Positions 21,227 through 33,616 of a stretch of DNA of 64,000 nt are shown piece after piece. Where the stretch lies: the NCBI GenBank assembly GCA_009746045.1, contig RPFO01000041.1, forward strand, positions 6,969,861-7,033,860. Reading direction: 5' to 3'. Within the stretch, counting starts at the first letter, position 1. Every line of letters starts with the position of its first letter. The DNA is from Mesostigma viride (taxonomy: Eukaryota; Streptophyta; Mesostigmatophyceae; Mesostigmatales; Mesostigmataceae). A program made the position numbers and the translations under genes. The notes under the pieces were generated by a model. It searched no databases, was not told the DNA's origin, and worked only from the letters and a program-made list of their open reading frames with translations.

Positions 21227-22682
21227 TTGCTGACGACATCGACGGCAGCCTGGTGGTTCTACTACGGAGGCGGCGACGGCACCGGGAACGGGGGCGTCGG
21301 TCTCCTCTGCTCCCCGCTCGCCGTACGCCACATGGGCGAACCCCAGCTGGTCAACGCTCGGCTCCTCGTGGCCACTTTTCATTCGATGGAGGGCCACTCG
21401 ACCTACGCCCTGACGGTGGGCGTTGGTTACGCACCCCACCCCGGCCACCCAGAACAAGACCGCAAGGACTTCTTTGCAGCGCTGGAGAACCTGGCGAACG
21501 GCATCCCTGGTCGCAACTACCTCGCTCTGCTGCTGGACGCCAACGCCACGCTACCACCGGGTACTGGCGGATGTCAGCACGCCCCCAACGGTACGCTCTC
21601 CAATGCCAACACTGAACTTTTTGCTGATTTGCTTACGACATGCGATTTGGTCACTGCCAACACCCGCTTTCCACATAGTCTAGATGCTTTGGTCACACAC
21701 ACCTCGCCAACTGGCACTGAACGCTGCATTGACTATGTTGTAATGCGCAAGCGTCATCAAGGATCTGTACTAGCTGCTCGCTCGCATGTGATCCCCCTGG
21801 TGCGCTCCGATCATCGCATCGTCACCGCCCGCATCCGCCTGCGATTCCCCTCGCCCTTTCGTAAGCACGTGGCACCACCTGATTTGCGCACACTTCAGTT
21901 GCTCGAGAAATCTGACGACGCCCTGGAGGACTTCCCTGAAAAACGCGCCCACAAGCGCGCCGCAGAGGCGTTCGTCGACGCGCTGGACATCCCGGCCAGC
22001 CACGCCCAGCTGTTCGCTGCCGGCCCGGCATCGGCCCTTCGGCACCTCGCTGACAAGCTGCCCGCGGCCGGGGCCCTACTGCCCCCCCGCCGCCCGCCCC
22101 GCTTCACCAGCCTGCACCGGCTCCCCGCCGTCATCCAGGCCCGGCAAGCCCTGCGCGACAACAGCGACCCCGCCCGCTACGCCCGCCTCAAAGCCGATTA
22201 CCACTCAGCCATCCGGCAGGCGACCAAGGAGCAGGAAGACCTTCACGTCCGCGAGTACTTCGCCCACCTCAAGGACCAGCACGGCAAGTACGCCTGGACC
22301 CGCCTGCGTCACGCCCAACGGCCCGCCGGCGGCGCGCAGCCGGCGCCGAGGACGCTCTCTGGCTCACCGCAGCAGCAGCTCGACCAGTGGTATTCCTCCC
22401 AGTCCCGGCTGCTCGGCGCCCCCCCGCCGCCTCCGCCGCTTGGCCCTCTGGCGGCCGCACGCCTGGCAGTAGCACCGGCGGACGTCCCTGCGCCGCCCAC
22501 GCCGCCCGCCGCTGAGCAGGACTACATGTACCCAGCCCTGACGGAACCCCTGGCCGACCCCAACGAGCTCCCGCCGTCCACCGAGCTCAAGCTGAGCACC
22601 GCCGCCAAGCAACTCCGCTTCTATGCCGCCGTTGGACCTGACCAGCTCCCAGCCCCGGTGATTAAGCTGACGGCGCTCACGG
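21227..22682 (+). pseudogene. LINE endonuclease and start of RT (5' half)
   Basis: An open frame that runs from the truncation point into B1. Endonuclease signatures include LLLDANA, a TERCIDYVVM stretch and the C-terminal SDHRIVTA motif with the catalytic histidine. The N-terminal Asn and Glu motifs of APE endonucleases are missing. A proline/alanine-rich linker leads to AAVGPDQLPAPVIK, the entry of the RT domain. The frame resumes in register at 30495. Confidence 0.85.
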
Positions 22683-23298
22683 AGTTGTAAGAGTGAGGAT
22701 GCCACGAATTCCGCCATGGTTCTTGCAGGAAGTTGCCTTTATTAATAACAGGAAACACAGACGTAAGTCACGTCACTTCCAAGACTGCACGCAGCACAGA
22801 CGACAGGGTCGCAGTGCCAAGAGAACGTGCATGCAAGAACTGGCGTCCCGGTGTGACCAAGTCACACATATAGGTTGTTAGGGACGCGTCCAAGTATTCA
22901 GCTGCTCTGTCACAGCTGAACTGTCAATCAATTGATTACACCGACTCTGGCACGCCTTTGGCGCGCAGATCTATCAATTGTCCATACGGCTAGTCCTGTG
23001 GACCTATCCGTACACTACTCAGCATCAATTGTCTCATAGGTCCTGGCGCGCTACAGCACGCCTACCTATCAATTGACCATCAAGTCCTGTACAAGTCCTG
23101 TCAACGTCCTGCGGACTATCAAAGTGACACTTGTACATCCTGTGTCCGTACGCGCCCACAGTGGCGCGCCGGGTACTGTCGGCACAGCCTAGGAAACGTC
23201 ATAACTTTTACGTTCCTTAACCAAATGAGGCGTTCAAGGTGCCGTTGGAAAGAGCGTAACAATCTCTATCCATCTAACGTAAATCCTTTACGTTAACT
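22683..23298 (-). repeat. 3' LTR of B1
   Basis: AGTTGTAAGAG...CGTTAACT. On the sense strand it contains AATAAAGGC near its 3' end, a likely polyadenylation signal. ATCAATTG occurs four times within about 150 bp, which may be a regulatory motif cluster. Confidence 0.93.
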
Positions 23299-24246
23299 CC
23301 AATCCCTTCTTTTCTTTAGGGATCACATCCCCTGCCAGGGACCCTTGAAGTAGCTTGAAATGTCCTTCACTCCAGCTTGAAGCTTGAACAGATGTCTTTA
23401 ATGGCCATTGCCATTCCCCCAGCCTTTCTTTTAAGGAACTGGAAAAGAAACAGATCTGCCACAGGGAAAACCATTCCATGAGAAATGGATAAAAACCTAT
23501 GGAAGTGGCATTACAGAGTACCACCAGATATTAGAAGCACACAAAATTAAATACATACAGGTTAATTCTATGAGGTCTTCTCCAGGAATTAATCCCATCA
23601 CCTCGGTAGAGCCTCCAGTACAATGACCTTCTGGCGGTGAGTTACATTAATCCCAGATACTAATCCCATAAAACCCAGTACATATTCAATATAAGTACAA
23701 TAAATCCATGACAATTAAAATACCACTTGACAAAGTAAGGCGTATTACAATAGTTTGCCTGTCATTCTCTCAACAGGGGTCTATTGGCGCCCGTCTTACG
23801 GCGCCCGTCTACTTGCCAGATGGTAAACTGCCACAGCAAACAAATGACAAAATGAAACACATAGGCAACAATTAAATCCTGCCCTGGGGAACTAGGGAAG
23901 TCTGAACAGGCAAACACCTGAACAGGCCAGCTTGTAGAAACATAATACCAGGGAATCGAACCCCGCCCTATAAACCCCAGAATAAAGGTTCCCAGACCAT
24001 TGTGAGAAGTATGTACAAATATACATTTCTTTTAAAATAGAATACATGGTCTGTAATGGACCTGTCAACCTTGTGTAGTCAACAGCATGAACCCCAGCCA
24101 AAACCTGGCTGTATCCTGATTAAAATCAGAGTGAGTGTACCATGGTCCATGAGCCTTAGTACAGACTAAAATACAGGTATTATGCCAGTCACAATGCTGA
24201 CACTACCACACAATCTGCTCTCCAATGCCCTATAACCAGCACCAGC

Positions 24247-27200
24247 TTAGACAGCTTGCTGAGATGGGTCCATCAGAGACTGAAGAACCTTGTATTGCAC
24301 TGCTGCCTTCTGCACTAGCTTGGTCAAAGCATCAGCAGGATTGTCAACCCCAGGGATATGCTCAATATTGGCCAAGGAGGACAACTCCTTAAGAAGGAGA
24401 TAATCCAAGTCCCTACTTCTGGCCATCTGCCTGTGCACAAACTGCACCATCCCCATGGAGTCTGTTTTTAGAAGAGTGGTAACCTGAAGTGGCCAAGGAG
24501 TGTTAGAAGTCATCTGATGAAGCAACTCCTTCAGATAAAGGCTTGTGTGAATGCCTTCACAAATAGCCCTGCATTCTGCCACATCACTGCTGACAGCCAC
24601 CCGTTTGTGCAGGCGACTAAACCAGCTCACCAAACTCCCCAGGCCTTCCTGTCTGAGCACAAAGAGCCCTGCAGCCCTGCCCCTGACCTTGGAGACCTGC
24701 CTGCTGTCCATTGAGCTATCCACATACAGCTCCATGCAAATGGGTTGTGATAAATCCACTGCAGACAACAGAATGCCAGATGAAGCCCTGACCTGATCAG
24801 CCACCTTGGCAGACCCTAGCTCCACCAGCATGTCATCAGGCAACCTGGCTATGACCATAAGGTCTGGCCTGGAAATGCCTGCCACCCAAGCAACCATGCC
24901 CCTCACCATGGGACACAGTGCCTGTGTGATGGTTGGAGGAAGCTTGCTAATGAGGGTCTCTTGATAATCATTGCCCCCCACCAGCAGCATACACCCCCCC
25001 CTTCTTCACCAGTGTGGCCTCCATGCCCACAAACAGCAGAGGCTCATTCTCCACCTGCCATTGCTCCCTACCCAGAGGAAACTTGGACTTAATGATGGAG
25101 ATCAGCTCCTTAAGCCACGACGTGGGAGCTATCAGATGTAGGTCATCCCCGTGCAGCGAAGCATACACTGGCAGGCCTTCCCATTGCCCCAGAAACAGAC
25201 AGGGGTCTACAGGAGAGACCTTCAAGTTGCAATGCTCCTTCAGGAAACGGTTGAGAGTCTCCCTCCAGATTATTGGACTTGACCTCAGGCCCTCCAGGCC
25301 CTTGAGGATTTTAAGGAACTCCGTGTGGATGTCCCTTTTCCATACAGCAGGCACCCTAACATAGAAAGGCGTCTTGCCCTCCCACTTTTCCTGTGCCACA
25401 TCTGCATCCCCTCCAGAAATGCCCTCTTGAAGTCTACCACCACTGAGCCATAGTCCAAGCCCTTGTTGAGAAGGCCTAGAAATACACACAGCAGCAGCCT
25501 CCAAGTATCATGCAACATGCCAGGGGTATACAACTCCTCAGCAGTGCACTCACCAGTACCCTTGAACTCATTCAGCACTGGCCTGACATGTGGTACCTTG
25601 ACCCCGTCCACCTCCTTCATCTTGATGACAAACTTGAGCTTGAGTAGACGTCGTGCAGGAGGCAGGTCATTGACAGGTTCCACGCATTTCTTGGAGATCC
25701 AGTCCTCCCCAGATTTAATCAGACCCAGTGTGACCTGGGGACACATAATGGGAGAGGACATGAGCTTCACCAGGCCTTGGTAGTTGATAGGGCTGTGTCC
25801 AGCAAGTGAGTGAGGACCAATGCCCAAACTGCTTGGATGACTAGCAGCTGGCAGTATGAGGTCATCAACCAAGGGCTCCTGCCCCTGGCACACTTGCACA
25901 CGCTTAACCGACCTGGTTACTGCACGTGATAGGTGAGTGGTCCTGAAATTAATCAGTGGGACCTGACCAGCCCCTTCCTTAGTCAGGAGAGAGGACGTGA
26001 TCACTACCCATCCTGGCATAGGAAATTCTGCCCCAGAAGAGCAGGTCCTTGATAGCCCTCCAAGACACAAAAGCAGTGTCCTGTCCAAGGATAGGAATGA
26101 ATACCTCACCCAGTACCTTCACGTGTACCCCGCCACTGAAGTCAGACACAAACTGATAGCTGGGTTCAGACATGCTGTACCCTGCTGCAGCCCTGGTCCC
26201 AATGATGGAAACCTGAGAATTAGTGTCTACCTCTAAGGCAGTGTCCAGCCCCAGATTGCCATGCCACCTGAGCTTGGCTACCTTGGGCTGCTTCTTGGCT
26301 CTTTGTAGAGCCCCAATCAATCCAGCCAAACTTGTCCCCCTGGGCTTGGTTAGTGCCTTGGGCTTGACAGTTGACTCCCCAGCTGTTGACCTTGCAGCCT
26401 GTTCAACAAGTACCTCTGCAACCTGGCCAGGGCTGACAGATTCCCCTGCAACAGATGTGGTCGTTGCGTCAGTGATGTCACTGGGACCTGAAAATCCTGC
26501 AGATCCTGTGAGCCTTGTGCCTGACTGCCCTCATTCATCAGGTTAGGCTTGACATATGACCAACTCAGCCGGTGTACATGCTTTGGTTCGTCCTCCATGC
26601 TGACCAAGCATGCGTGGCTAGCTTCATCAACCTGGGTAACCACCCCAGGACTCCAGCTACCACGTTTGCCATAAAGGCTAGGTTCCTTCCAAGCTAGGAC
26701 CTTCTGACCCACTTGTGGCTCCAGCATCTTCCAACCCCGGTCCTTCTCCCTCAGCTTGGCAAAGGTGACATGTGCAGCATGTTTCCAGCCCTCCAGCACA
26801 TGTGGTGGGCACAGGCCATGATATAGACCCATTGGGCTGACAGCAACTCCATCATAGTAGAAGTTAACCCTGCTGTTCAGCTGCTGCTCCACGTTCCTCA
26901 GCCATGCACTCCTGACAAGTGCAGGTGCAGACAAGGGTACCCAGTCTTCAGAGATGATCAATTTCTTGACCTCCTGGATTGCCCTCTCGATAGCACCCTG
27001 CTGCCCATGAGCCTCCCTAGGTGTAACCAGCAACTCAGGAAGGGTAGGATCACCCTTGAGATGCTGAAACTGCATGTCCACCTGGATCCTTGTGGTAGGA
27101 AACTTGGCTCTTACATTCTGCAGGGCAGCCAGCAAGTACCTGTTCTTCATAGAAGGTAAATGCTCTAGCACCTTGTATTTCGTGTACCTGTCCACGCACA

Positions 27201-27863
27201 CCAACAGTTGCATGCCCCTGATGTGTTGGATATCACACTGCAGATCACCAATGCTCTGAGGTAGAGCTTTGGCATGTGATTTCCTGGGCTTGTTGGAGGA
27301 CAACTGGCACTTACACCGTGAGGCAGCTTGCTGACACGCCTTAAGAAGGGGTGCCCTGCCCATACGGAAGGCAAAGTTGTTTGACAGAGAAGTGGCATGC
27401 CCAAACATGTTGTGGATTCGGGCACCCAACTCCTGGTACACAGAGGAAGCAGTCCCTGGCACAGTCAGGACTGTGCTGTCAGGTTGTCCAGCATCACCAT
27501 GCTGACTTCCATCCTGTTCTGACTCAGAGCCTGAGTCACCCTGCTCATGCCCAACACCTGGACCGCCAGCAGGGACCACATGCATACCACCAGAGGCCTT
27601 CACACCCCTCTGTGGTTGTACATTGGTTTCTCTCAAAATGAGAGGTCCACCCTCGTGCCCAGCACGAGGATGCATAGGGTCAGACATACTTACAGCTGCA
27701 TCAGCTGTCAAGGACGTCTTCATAGGAACCTGTACCTCTCCAGGTGACCTGGGGCCACCCTGAACCTGGAGATCACCCTCTTGTTGCCCAGATATAAAAT
27801 CTGCATTGGAGCACCTGGCCTCCCCCTGGGTGAATTAAGGTGTGTAGGGGTTGCCTCAGACAG
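24247..27863 (-). pseudogene. pol of B1, at least five frameshifts
   Basis: Pieces at 26350-27723 (integrase), 25979-26329 (protease, EVDTNSQVSIIG), 25285-26109, 24968-25504 (RT, HGDDLHLIA) and 24247-24990 (RNase H) together match the single frame of B2. Against B2 the breaks are mostly one missing base, often in a homopolymer (for example ACCCAT for ACCCCAT, CAAAAG for CAAAAAG). Domain content and order are as in B2. Confidence 0.85.
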
Positions 27864-28974
27864 TCACTGCTCCTTGTTGTCTTCTTGCTGACTGCCCTTT
27901 GAAGGCTGGCCCTGGGACTTGTTGTTGTTCTTCTTCTTGTTGTTGTTGTTATTCTTGTTGCTGCCCTGGCCCTGGGACTTCTTGAAGCTGGGACACTCCT
28001 TCTTGATGTGCCCCCACCCCTTGCACAGGTAGCATTGTATCTTTGACTTGCCCTGGCCACTCCCCCGTTGTCAGACGCGTTGCCCTGCTTGGGCTGACCA
28101 CCCACCCGCCTGAACACCGACTTGGAGTGTGACCTCCTGTCAGAGTCAGGTGAATGATCTCCCTTGCGCTTGTTATGGTTGCCCCTCGCCCTCCTTGGCT
28201 TCTGTCAGCCTCAGACGTCTTGGAGCCACCCTGGGTACGCCCACCTGCCTGGGTAGCCTTCACTGCTGGCACTCCACCCTCAAACAGCTCCTCTGCCTCG
28301 AGTGCTTGTTTGATTATGACCTTGTAGGCCTTGAGGGTTGAGTGTGGGGCACACATGACCTTTAAGAGCCACGTGTAGCCTTATCCAGCCCAGAGACCTT
28401 GAGCCAGTTGGTCAGGGCTATGTTATCAGCCACGTTAAACCGTGAGCCCTGCCCTCCTCAACCATTTTGCAATAGCTAAGGAAATTCTGGATGAGATCCC
28501 CCTTGACCTCCCACCCTTGATACTTGTCTTGCCAATGGATGCCGACCTTCTTTCGCTGGTCTTCAAGCAACTCCTTCAGCTCAGCTACATACACTGCCCA
28601 GGCCTTGTTGGCCTTCTTACATTCCCTGGTTAGGTCCTTGATCTGATCAGTGCACTTGCCAAAAGTGCTGCTGCCTATCCAGATCTGATAGTAGTTTGTA
28701 CCACCGTACAAACTAGGAAACCCTTCCAGCCCTTCCACAAACTCTTCAGCCTGCTTAGGCTTAGAGTCAGATGTCACAGGTTGCAGCTGATTTACAATTA
28801 ATAACCCTGAGTGGTAAGGTCAAAACCATGAACAGCTTGTGCATTATTATTATTGTGATGAATGTTGGTAATCTCTCCGGTAACCCCCACGTCATCTACG
28901 TGAGCGGTCCCACTACCAGCACCACCATTATTCCCACTGGCTGGGGCACCTTTGCTACGGCGCCCGTCTGCCAT
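27864..28974 (-). pseudogene. gag of B1, frameshifted
   Basis: ATG at 28974; the first frame is lost early and 28418-28777 holds a middle part (LEGFPSLYGGTNYYQIWIG). 27949-28356 holds the later part, shifted before the zinc knuckle. The stop at 27864-27866 reads CAG-TGA-CTG, as in B2. The T-run that is one base short in B2 gag is full length here, so the two copies have complementary errors. Confidence 0.75.
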
Positions 28975-29136
28975 TCTGCACTACAAGCTATTAAAAAACA
29001 CCTCAGCAAGCAGCAGAAAAAGTATGTACAAAATTGTCACAACTGCCGCCTGCGCCGGTGTCGCCTCCGCCCCCGCGAATTGCCGTCGAAAAATCGACAA
29101 AATGTCGACGAGTACTGGAAAAGAAAATTGGCCGAC

Positions 29137-29854
29137 CTAGTAGTCAAGGCCCCGGAAATCACAGTACTCATATGTATACGCAGGGTCCTCCATATCCGGC
29201 GTGTGTGCCGGACCTGCACCGGTATGGATTAAAACCGGTGTGCTTCCCGTCGCGATAGTTGCGCGCGCGCCGACGCGCGACGAGGCGCAGAGGATGAGTA
29301 AAAATGGATAACAATTCCCACCCTGCGGGAATCCACTCTCGCAGAGAGGCGAGAAAAGCCACCAGGTTAATAAGAACCTGGCGTTCGCGACTGCGTACGC
29401 CGCGTGTGAGCAGCGACAGCAACGCGAGATCTTGAAATAAATTTGTCGACACCGCCGGCGCGCCCCCCGTGCGTAGCGATGCCCAGTTTTGTAAGTTTCT
29501 CTGGTAACCGGTGAGTGAAGAGATGGCGTTGTCCAGCTCCTCAATGGCAGTGGTGACCTCGTTCACCGACCGCAAACCTCCCCGCACCTGGACCGTAAAT
29601 GTCGATAAAATGTTGCGAATGGTGTCCAATGGCGTGCGGATAGCCGGCACCAGCTGCGGCAAATCGGGGTCCTCGGGGTTATCCCCGAGCAATGGATGAG
29701 CTGCGCGCTGCCGACGATGAAGTTCGTCGAGCGAGATCGTGACTTCGTCGAGCAATTGCTGCCACGACGGCGCAGTCGGTCTTGGCAAAGGATCAGCCGG
29801 CGGAGCGGCTAATTCCTCATCGCCGGGAATCCGGAATTCTTCAGAATTTGGCAT
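29137..29854 (-). pseudogene. ORF1 of B1
   Basis: Starts at ATG 29854 (MPNSEEFRIPGDEE), 24 bases inside the 5' LTR. It closely matches the B2 ORF1 for about 200 residues. A frameshift near 29250 leaves the last part (TPVLIHTGAGP, CDFRGLDY) in another frame. It is helical and leucine-rich, and no family is recognised. Confidence 0.65.
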
Positions 29855-29878
29855 CTTTTTAACGAGGCGTGTAATACG

Positions 29879-30494
29879 AGTTGTAAGAGTGAGGATGCCA
29901 CGAATTCCGCCATGGTTCTTGCAGGAAGTTGCCTTTATTAATAACAGGAAACACAGACGTAAGTCACGTCACTTCCAAGACTGCACGCAGCACAGACGAC
30001 AGGGTCGCAGTGCCAAGAGAACGTGCACGCAAGAACTGGCGTCCCGGTGTGACCAAGTCACACATATAGGTTGTTAGGGACGCGTCCAAGTATTCAGCTG
30101 CTCTGTCACAGCTGAACTGTCAATCAATTGATTACACCGACTCTGGCACGCCTTTGGCGCGCAGATCTATCAATTGTCCATACGGCTAGTCCTGTGGACC
30201 TATCCGTACACTACTCAGCATCAATTGTCTCATAGGTCCTGGCGCGCTACAGCACGCCTACCTATCAATTGACCATCAAGTCCTGTACAAGTCCTGTCAA
30301 CGTCCTGCGGACTATCAAAGTGACACTTGTACATCCTGTGTCCGTACGCGCCCACAGTGGCGCGCCGGGTACTGTCGGCACAGCCTAGGAAACGTCATAA
30401 CTTTTACGTTCCTTAACCAAATGAGGCGTTCAAGGTGCCGTTGGAAAGAGCGTAACAATCTCTATCCATCTAACGTAAATCCTTTACGTTAACT
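29879..30494 (-). repeat. 5' LTR of B1
   Basis: Same 616-bp sequence as the left LTR apart from CACGCAAG against CATGCAAG near 30028. The inner end is followed on the sense strand by CGTATTACACGC and not by a TGG-type primer binding site. Confidence 0.93.
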
Positions 30495-30499
30495 CACGG

Positions 30500-31935
30500 G
30501 GTTCCTGCTTGACGTCTGCAACCGGATCCTGCTTGCCGACGCGCCGCCGATTCCTGAGTGGCAGCACAGCTACCGTATTATGCTGTACAAAAACAAAGGT
30601 TCCCCTGACGACCCCGCCAACTACAGAGGAGTCTGCATCCAGAGCGCCGCACTTAAGTTGTTCATGCGCATGATCCTCAACCGCCTTCGTTCTGCTCTCG
30701 ACTGTCACCTTGGGGAAAGTCAAATGGGCTTCCGTCCTGGGTGCAACACCGTCATGGCCATCTTCGTCGCGCGTCGTCTCTTCGAGGAAATCGCTCTCCT
30801 GCAACCTGGTGAGTTTCCCGCCATCCTGATCTTCGTCGACTTCATCAAGGCTTTTGATTCTGTCCTCTGGGACGCTCTATGGGCTGTACTTGCTCGCGCT
30901 CGCGTCCCCACTCCCCTGATTACCGTCATCCGCACGCTGTATGAGGGGTCGACCACTTCGGTGCGCACTCAACACGGCATTACCCCGCCATGCCCACTGC
31001 AGACCGGCGTCTGGCAGGGTTGCGTCCTGTCGCCGTACCTGTTTATTATTGTAGTGGATTATGTTATGCGCCAGGCACGTGCTCGCTTTGCTAGCATTGC
31101 AGGCCGTGCCCCTGGCCTAGCGATCACGAACGAGCTTGGGGAAGGGGGGCCGACTAACAAGCAGAATTTACTAGCTGACCTCATTTATGCCGACGACATC
31201 ACGCTCATCGAGAAGCCGGAGTCTGCCCAACTTTGGCTGGACTGCCTGGCGCTCGAGGCTCGGGCGGTTGGTCTAGTAGAAATCAGCCCCAAAACGGAGG
31301 CCCTGGCCCTCGGCATGGCAGGGCCCCCACCCACACTCCGCCTCTTAGACGATGCCGAGGTCAACTACCCTCCTTCAGGCCGCTTCAAGCTGCTCGGCAG
31401 TTGGCTTCCCGACTGCGAGGACGACATGACGACACGGATCGGCATGGCGTGGGCACACCTCCATGACCACCGCCGCTGGTGGAGCAACCCCGCCCTACCC
31501 CGGATCGTCAAGCGTGACCTCTTCAAGGTCGTCATTCTGACGATCCTGACCTACGGCGCCGAGACGTGGACACTGATGCAGGAGCTGGAGCAACGACTCG
31601 ACGGCGCCGTCACCAAGATGCTGCGCAAGGCCCTTAACATCCCCTTTGGTTTGCACATTAGTAATGAGGATTTGTACGCTGATTTGCCCTATGTTTCCCA
31701 CATTATTAGGCACAGGCGCCTGGGCCTAGCCGGGCACCTGGCCCGCACAGATCAGGTAGATACATCAGATAGACTAGCTGGCACCAGCCTGGGCGATATG
31801 TCCTCACCTGGCGTGCCCCCGGCCGCGCGCGGCAGGGCCGCCACCCGTGGACTTTTCGTGATAGACTCGGCATGGACATGTGCTACACTAGACGTGACGG
31901 GCTCACCCCCGGGCAACCTCCTGGTTTGTCTGTAA
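30500..31935 (+). pseudogene. LINE reverse transcriptase (3' half)
   Basis: Continues the LINE frame after B1. RT motifs in order: RIMLYKNKGSPDDPANYRG, FVDFIKAFDSVLW (first catalytic Asp), TGVWQGCVLSPYLF, LIYADDITL (catalytic YADD), then ILTYGAETWTL of the C-terminal region. It makes cDNA at the nicked target. The 3' UTR runs from 31936 to the TTAATTAA tail near 32160. The frame itself looks intact here; the gene is broken by 5' truncation and by B1. Confidence 0.9.
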
Positions 31936-32334
31936 TATGGAGGCAGATGGTGCGCAAGGATAGATGGCAAGTAGTGATGAAGGAGACCACCCCCAAGCCT
32001 GTGGGGGCTCCGCGTGTGACCAAGTATGGCATTCATAACGATTCGGGCCGCGGTGCCCACACCCCTGTAACTAGGACCTAGATAGCTTATACCATCCATT
32101 CCATCCCATGTTCCCCTCCCACTGAGGACTTATGCTCACGTGACGCAGTCACGTGTCTATTAATTAATTAATTAATCATGCAATATGGACCACTTATACA
32201 AATATATAGGCCCTGGAATTTCAAAGGAAGTTACTTTATATCACAGGCATGCCATCAATGCATTCACAACATGACATGCTACAGAACTGCACAAGCTAGC
32301 TAGCAAAAAGCCCAAAATAGCTCAGTCCGTTTAA

Positions 32335-32745
32335 TTGGACTGAGTTTTTTTTGGGGGGGGGGCTAGCACTACCGTTTTGGTTTCCTATCCCAATAATGTG
32401 GCGTAAAACATCATAGCTGGCCACGCATGCAGCCCCCAACACATTTCCAGCATATAAAACAGCAGCTCATGCTATATAATACTGTAAATCTAGTGCCATT
32501 GGGCATAAAGCACGCGTAGAAGGCACATGCAAGGAGCTTATTGCCAACGTACCCTATACGCTACAAACAACTTCAAAATACAAGGAAAAAAGAAAGAAAC
32601 AAAATTAGCAACTTGCTGATGCTTCAATGCAAGCAGATCCCAGGCATCTCTATGTCTCTAACACACAGCAAACACACAAAAAGAACGCGGACTTGGCCAG
32701 CATGCATGCCTAGAACTGGGCAGAAAAACACTTGCCCTGAGTTGT
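32335..32745. other. Unassigned sequence
   Basis: A G-rich run follows the TTGGACTGAGTT end. No gene is recognised. It could hold the 3' UTR or further exons of the minus-strand gene at 32746-33352. Confidence 0.35.
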
Positions 32746-33352
32746 TTAAGCAACGGAAAGCATCGTATCATCACACTGAACATTATTACAAACGATATCT
32801 GTAGTTATACCGACATTCATGCTGTAGCATACGCTAAAAGCAGTCAAAACTCGTCCAAAATCTGGCCGAGGTAACATTACTACCCAACCATCACAAGCCT
32901 ATGCACAGAAGCAATAAAACAACAAAAAGACAGTCGATTATAGCCCCGAGACTGGTACCGAAACAATATATGACACCAAAAAAAGGCCCCATTGTTTTTG
33001 TGCCCCATTTTGTTGGGGCACTGAGACATGATAAAAGGCTATAACGTACCTGGTCGAAACCGCAGATTACCTTGTTTGCAGGAGCTACCACGCCCACCCC
33101 ACGAACGTAGCCGCAAGCATGTCCTGGCTGGCCGCCATTGATGGTCAAATGTGCTAGGAACGACGTAACTAACTCATCCATGCGCAAAAATCCAAGCATT
33201 TTCTGCCGAGCACCAAGTACAGCTTGCACTGTCATCGCCTGGCCGCTCACGCGATTCGCTGCGCCGCCACATAACCTCGAGACATATCTAGGCATTTGTA
33301 AATGATGCACGGCTACGCAAATGGCATTTACAAGACCTAGGGATGATGCCTA
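32746..33352 (-). CDS. Putative host gene fragment, two exons, unknown function
   Basis: Two minus-strand exons fit together. Exon a (33050 to about 33352) is open for about 100 codons and ends with GACCAG at a strong donor, GTACGT. A 151-base intron (32899-33049) ends with a pyrimidine-rich tract and TGCATAG. Exon b (32746-32898) continues in the same phase (ACDGWVVMLPRPDFGRVL) to TAA. The 5' edge is an acceptor-like CTTCGTAG after an in-frame stop, so upstream exons are expected. Residues such as SRLCGGAANRVSGQ and GYVRGVGVVAP look like a folded protein, but I do not recognise the family. Exon b could instead end at an internal GTATGC donor. Confidence 0.45.
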
Positions 33353-33616
33353 CGAAGTTTCAGTCGAATACGTCAAGCCATGCTCTCGCCCCAGTCAGTT
33401 GTTTGTGCCACCATAGCCGCGGACGTGAATAATTTTTATTCACGTCGTCCTCGTTTGGCCATGGTACCCCCCCTACTTTCCTTGACCGTAGGTCCCTGTC
33501 CAGGTGTCCAAAAGTAGTAAACCAGGGGTGTACGTGAAAGTACAAATCTAGATCTCGAAGCTGGTCCAAACAGAATATTCAAAAGTTTGCTAGAATTATA
33601 GGTAGTTCTGCCACAA
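33353..33616. other. Decayed element end related to the piggyBac transposon
   Basis: GGTACCCCCC, a GTGTCCAAAAGT-type segment and TCTAGATCTCGA occur in the same order as in the right end of the piggyBac element (44920-45030), leading into a CTCGGTCCG terminus. Probably a remnant of a related element. Confidence 0.35.

Larger units (their letters stand above)
22683..30494 (-). mobile_element. Complete copia-like LTR retrotransposon B1 (7812 bp)
   Basis: Two 616-bp LTRs (22683-23298 and 29879-30494) differing at one base noticed by eye, with target duplication CACGG (22678-22682 and 30495-30499). Its length equals that of B2 exactly. Order on the minus strand: 5' LTR, ORF1, gag, TGA, pol, about 0.95 kb non-coding, polypurine tract, 3' LTR. 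It inserted into the LINE RT. Pol and gag carry several 1-base indels despite the young LTRs. Confidence 0.95.
21227..32174 (+). mobile_element. LINE retrotransposon, 5' truncated, interrupted by copia-like B1
   Basis: A 13-bp target duplication ATCATGCAATATG lies at 21214-21226 and 32175-32187. The 3' end is a TTAATTAATTAA simple tail. It encodes an APE-type endonuclease and a reverse transcriptase, split by the 7.8-kb insertion at 22683-30494 with duplication CACGG. Excluding B1, about 3.1 kb remains. The endonuclease lacks its first part, consistent with 5' truncation during target-primed reverse transcription. Confidence 0.9.
21020..32330 (+). mobile_element. piggyBac-type non-autonomous element, split by a LINE
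   Basis: Ends are ACGGACTGAG...CTCAGTCCGT with TTAA on both sides (21016-21019 and 32331-32334). Only about 360 bp belongs to this element (21020-21226 and about 32188-32330); the rest is a LINE that carries element B1. It resembles the left end of the coding piggyBac element at 41835 (TTCTGGCC-ACCC, ACCAAGCATG, CTATAAATAGC, GGGGGGTACGG), so it is probably a deletion derivative of that family. Confidence 0.7.

Noticed and set aside
32155-32176. TTAA target duplication for the LINE
   Set aside because: TTAATTAATTAA is the LINE's simple 3' tail; the true duplication is the 13-bp ATCATGCAATATG.
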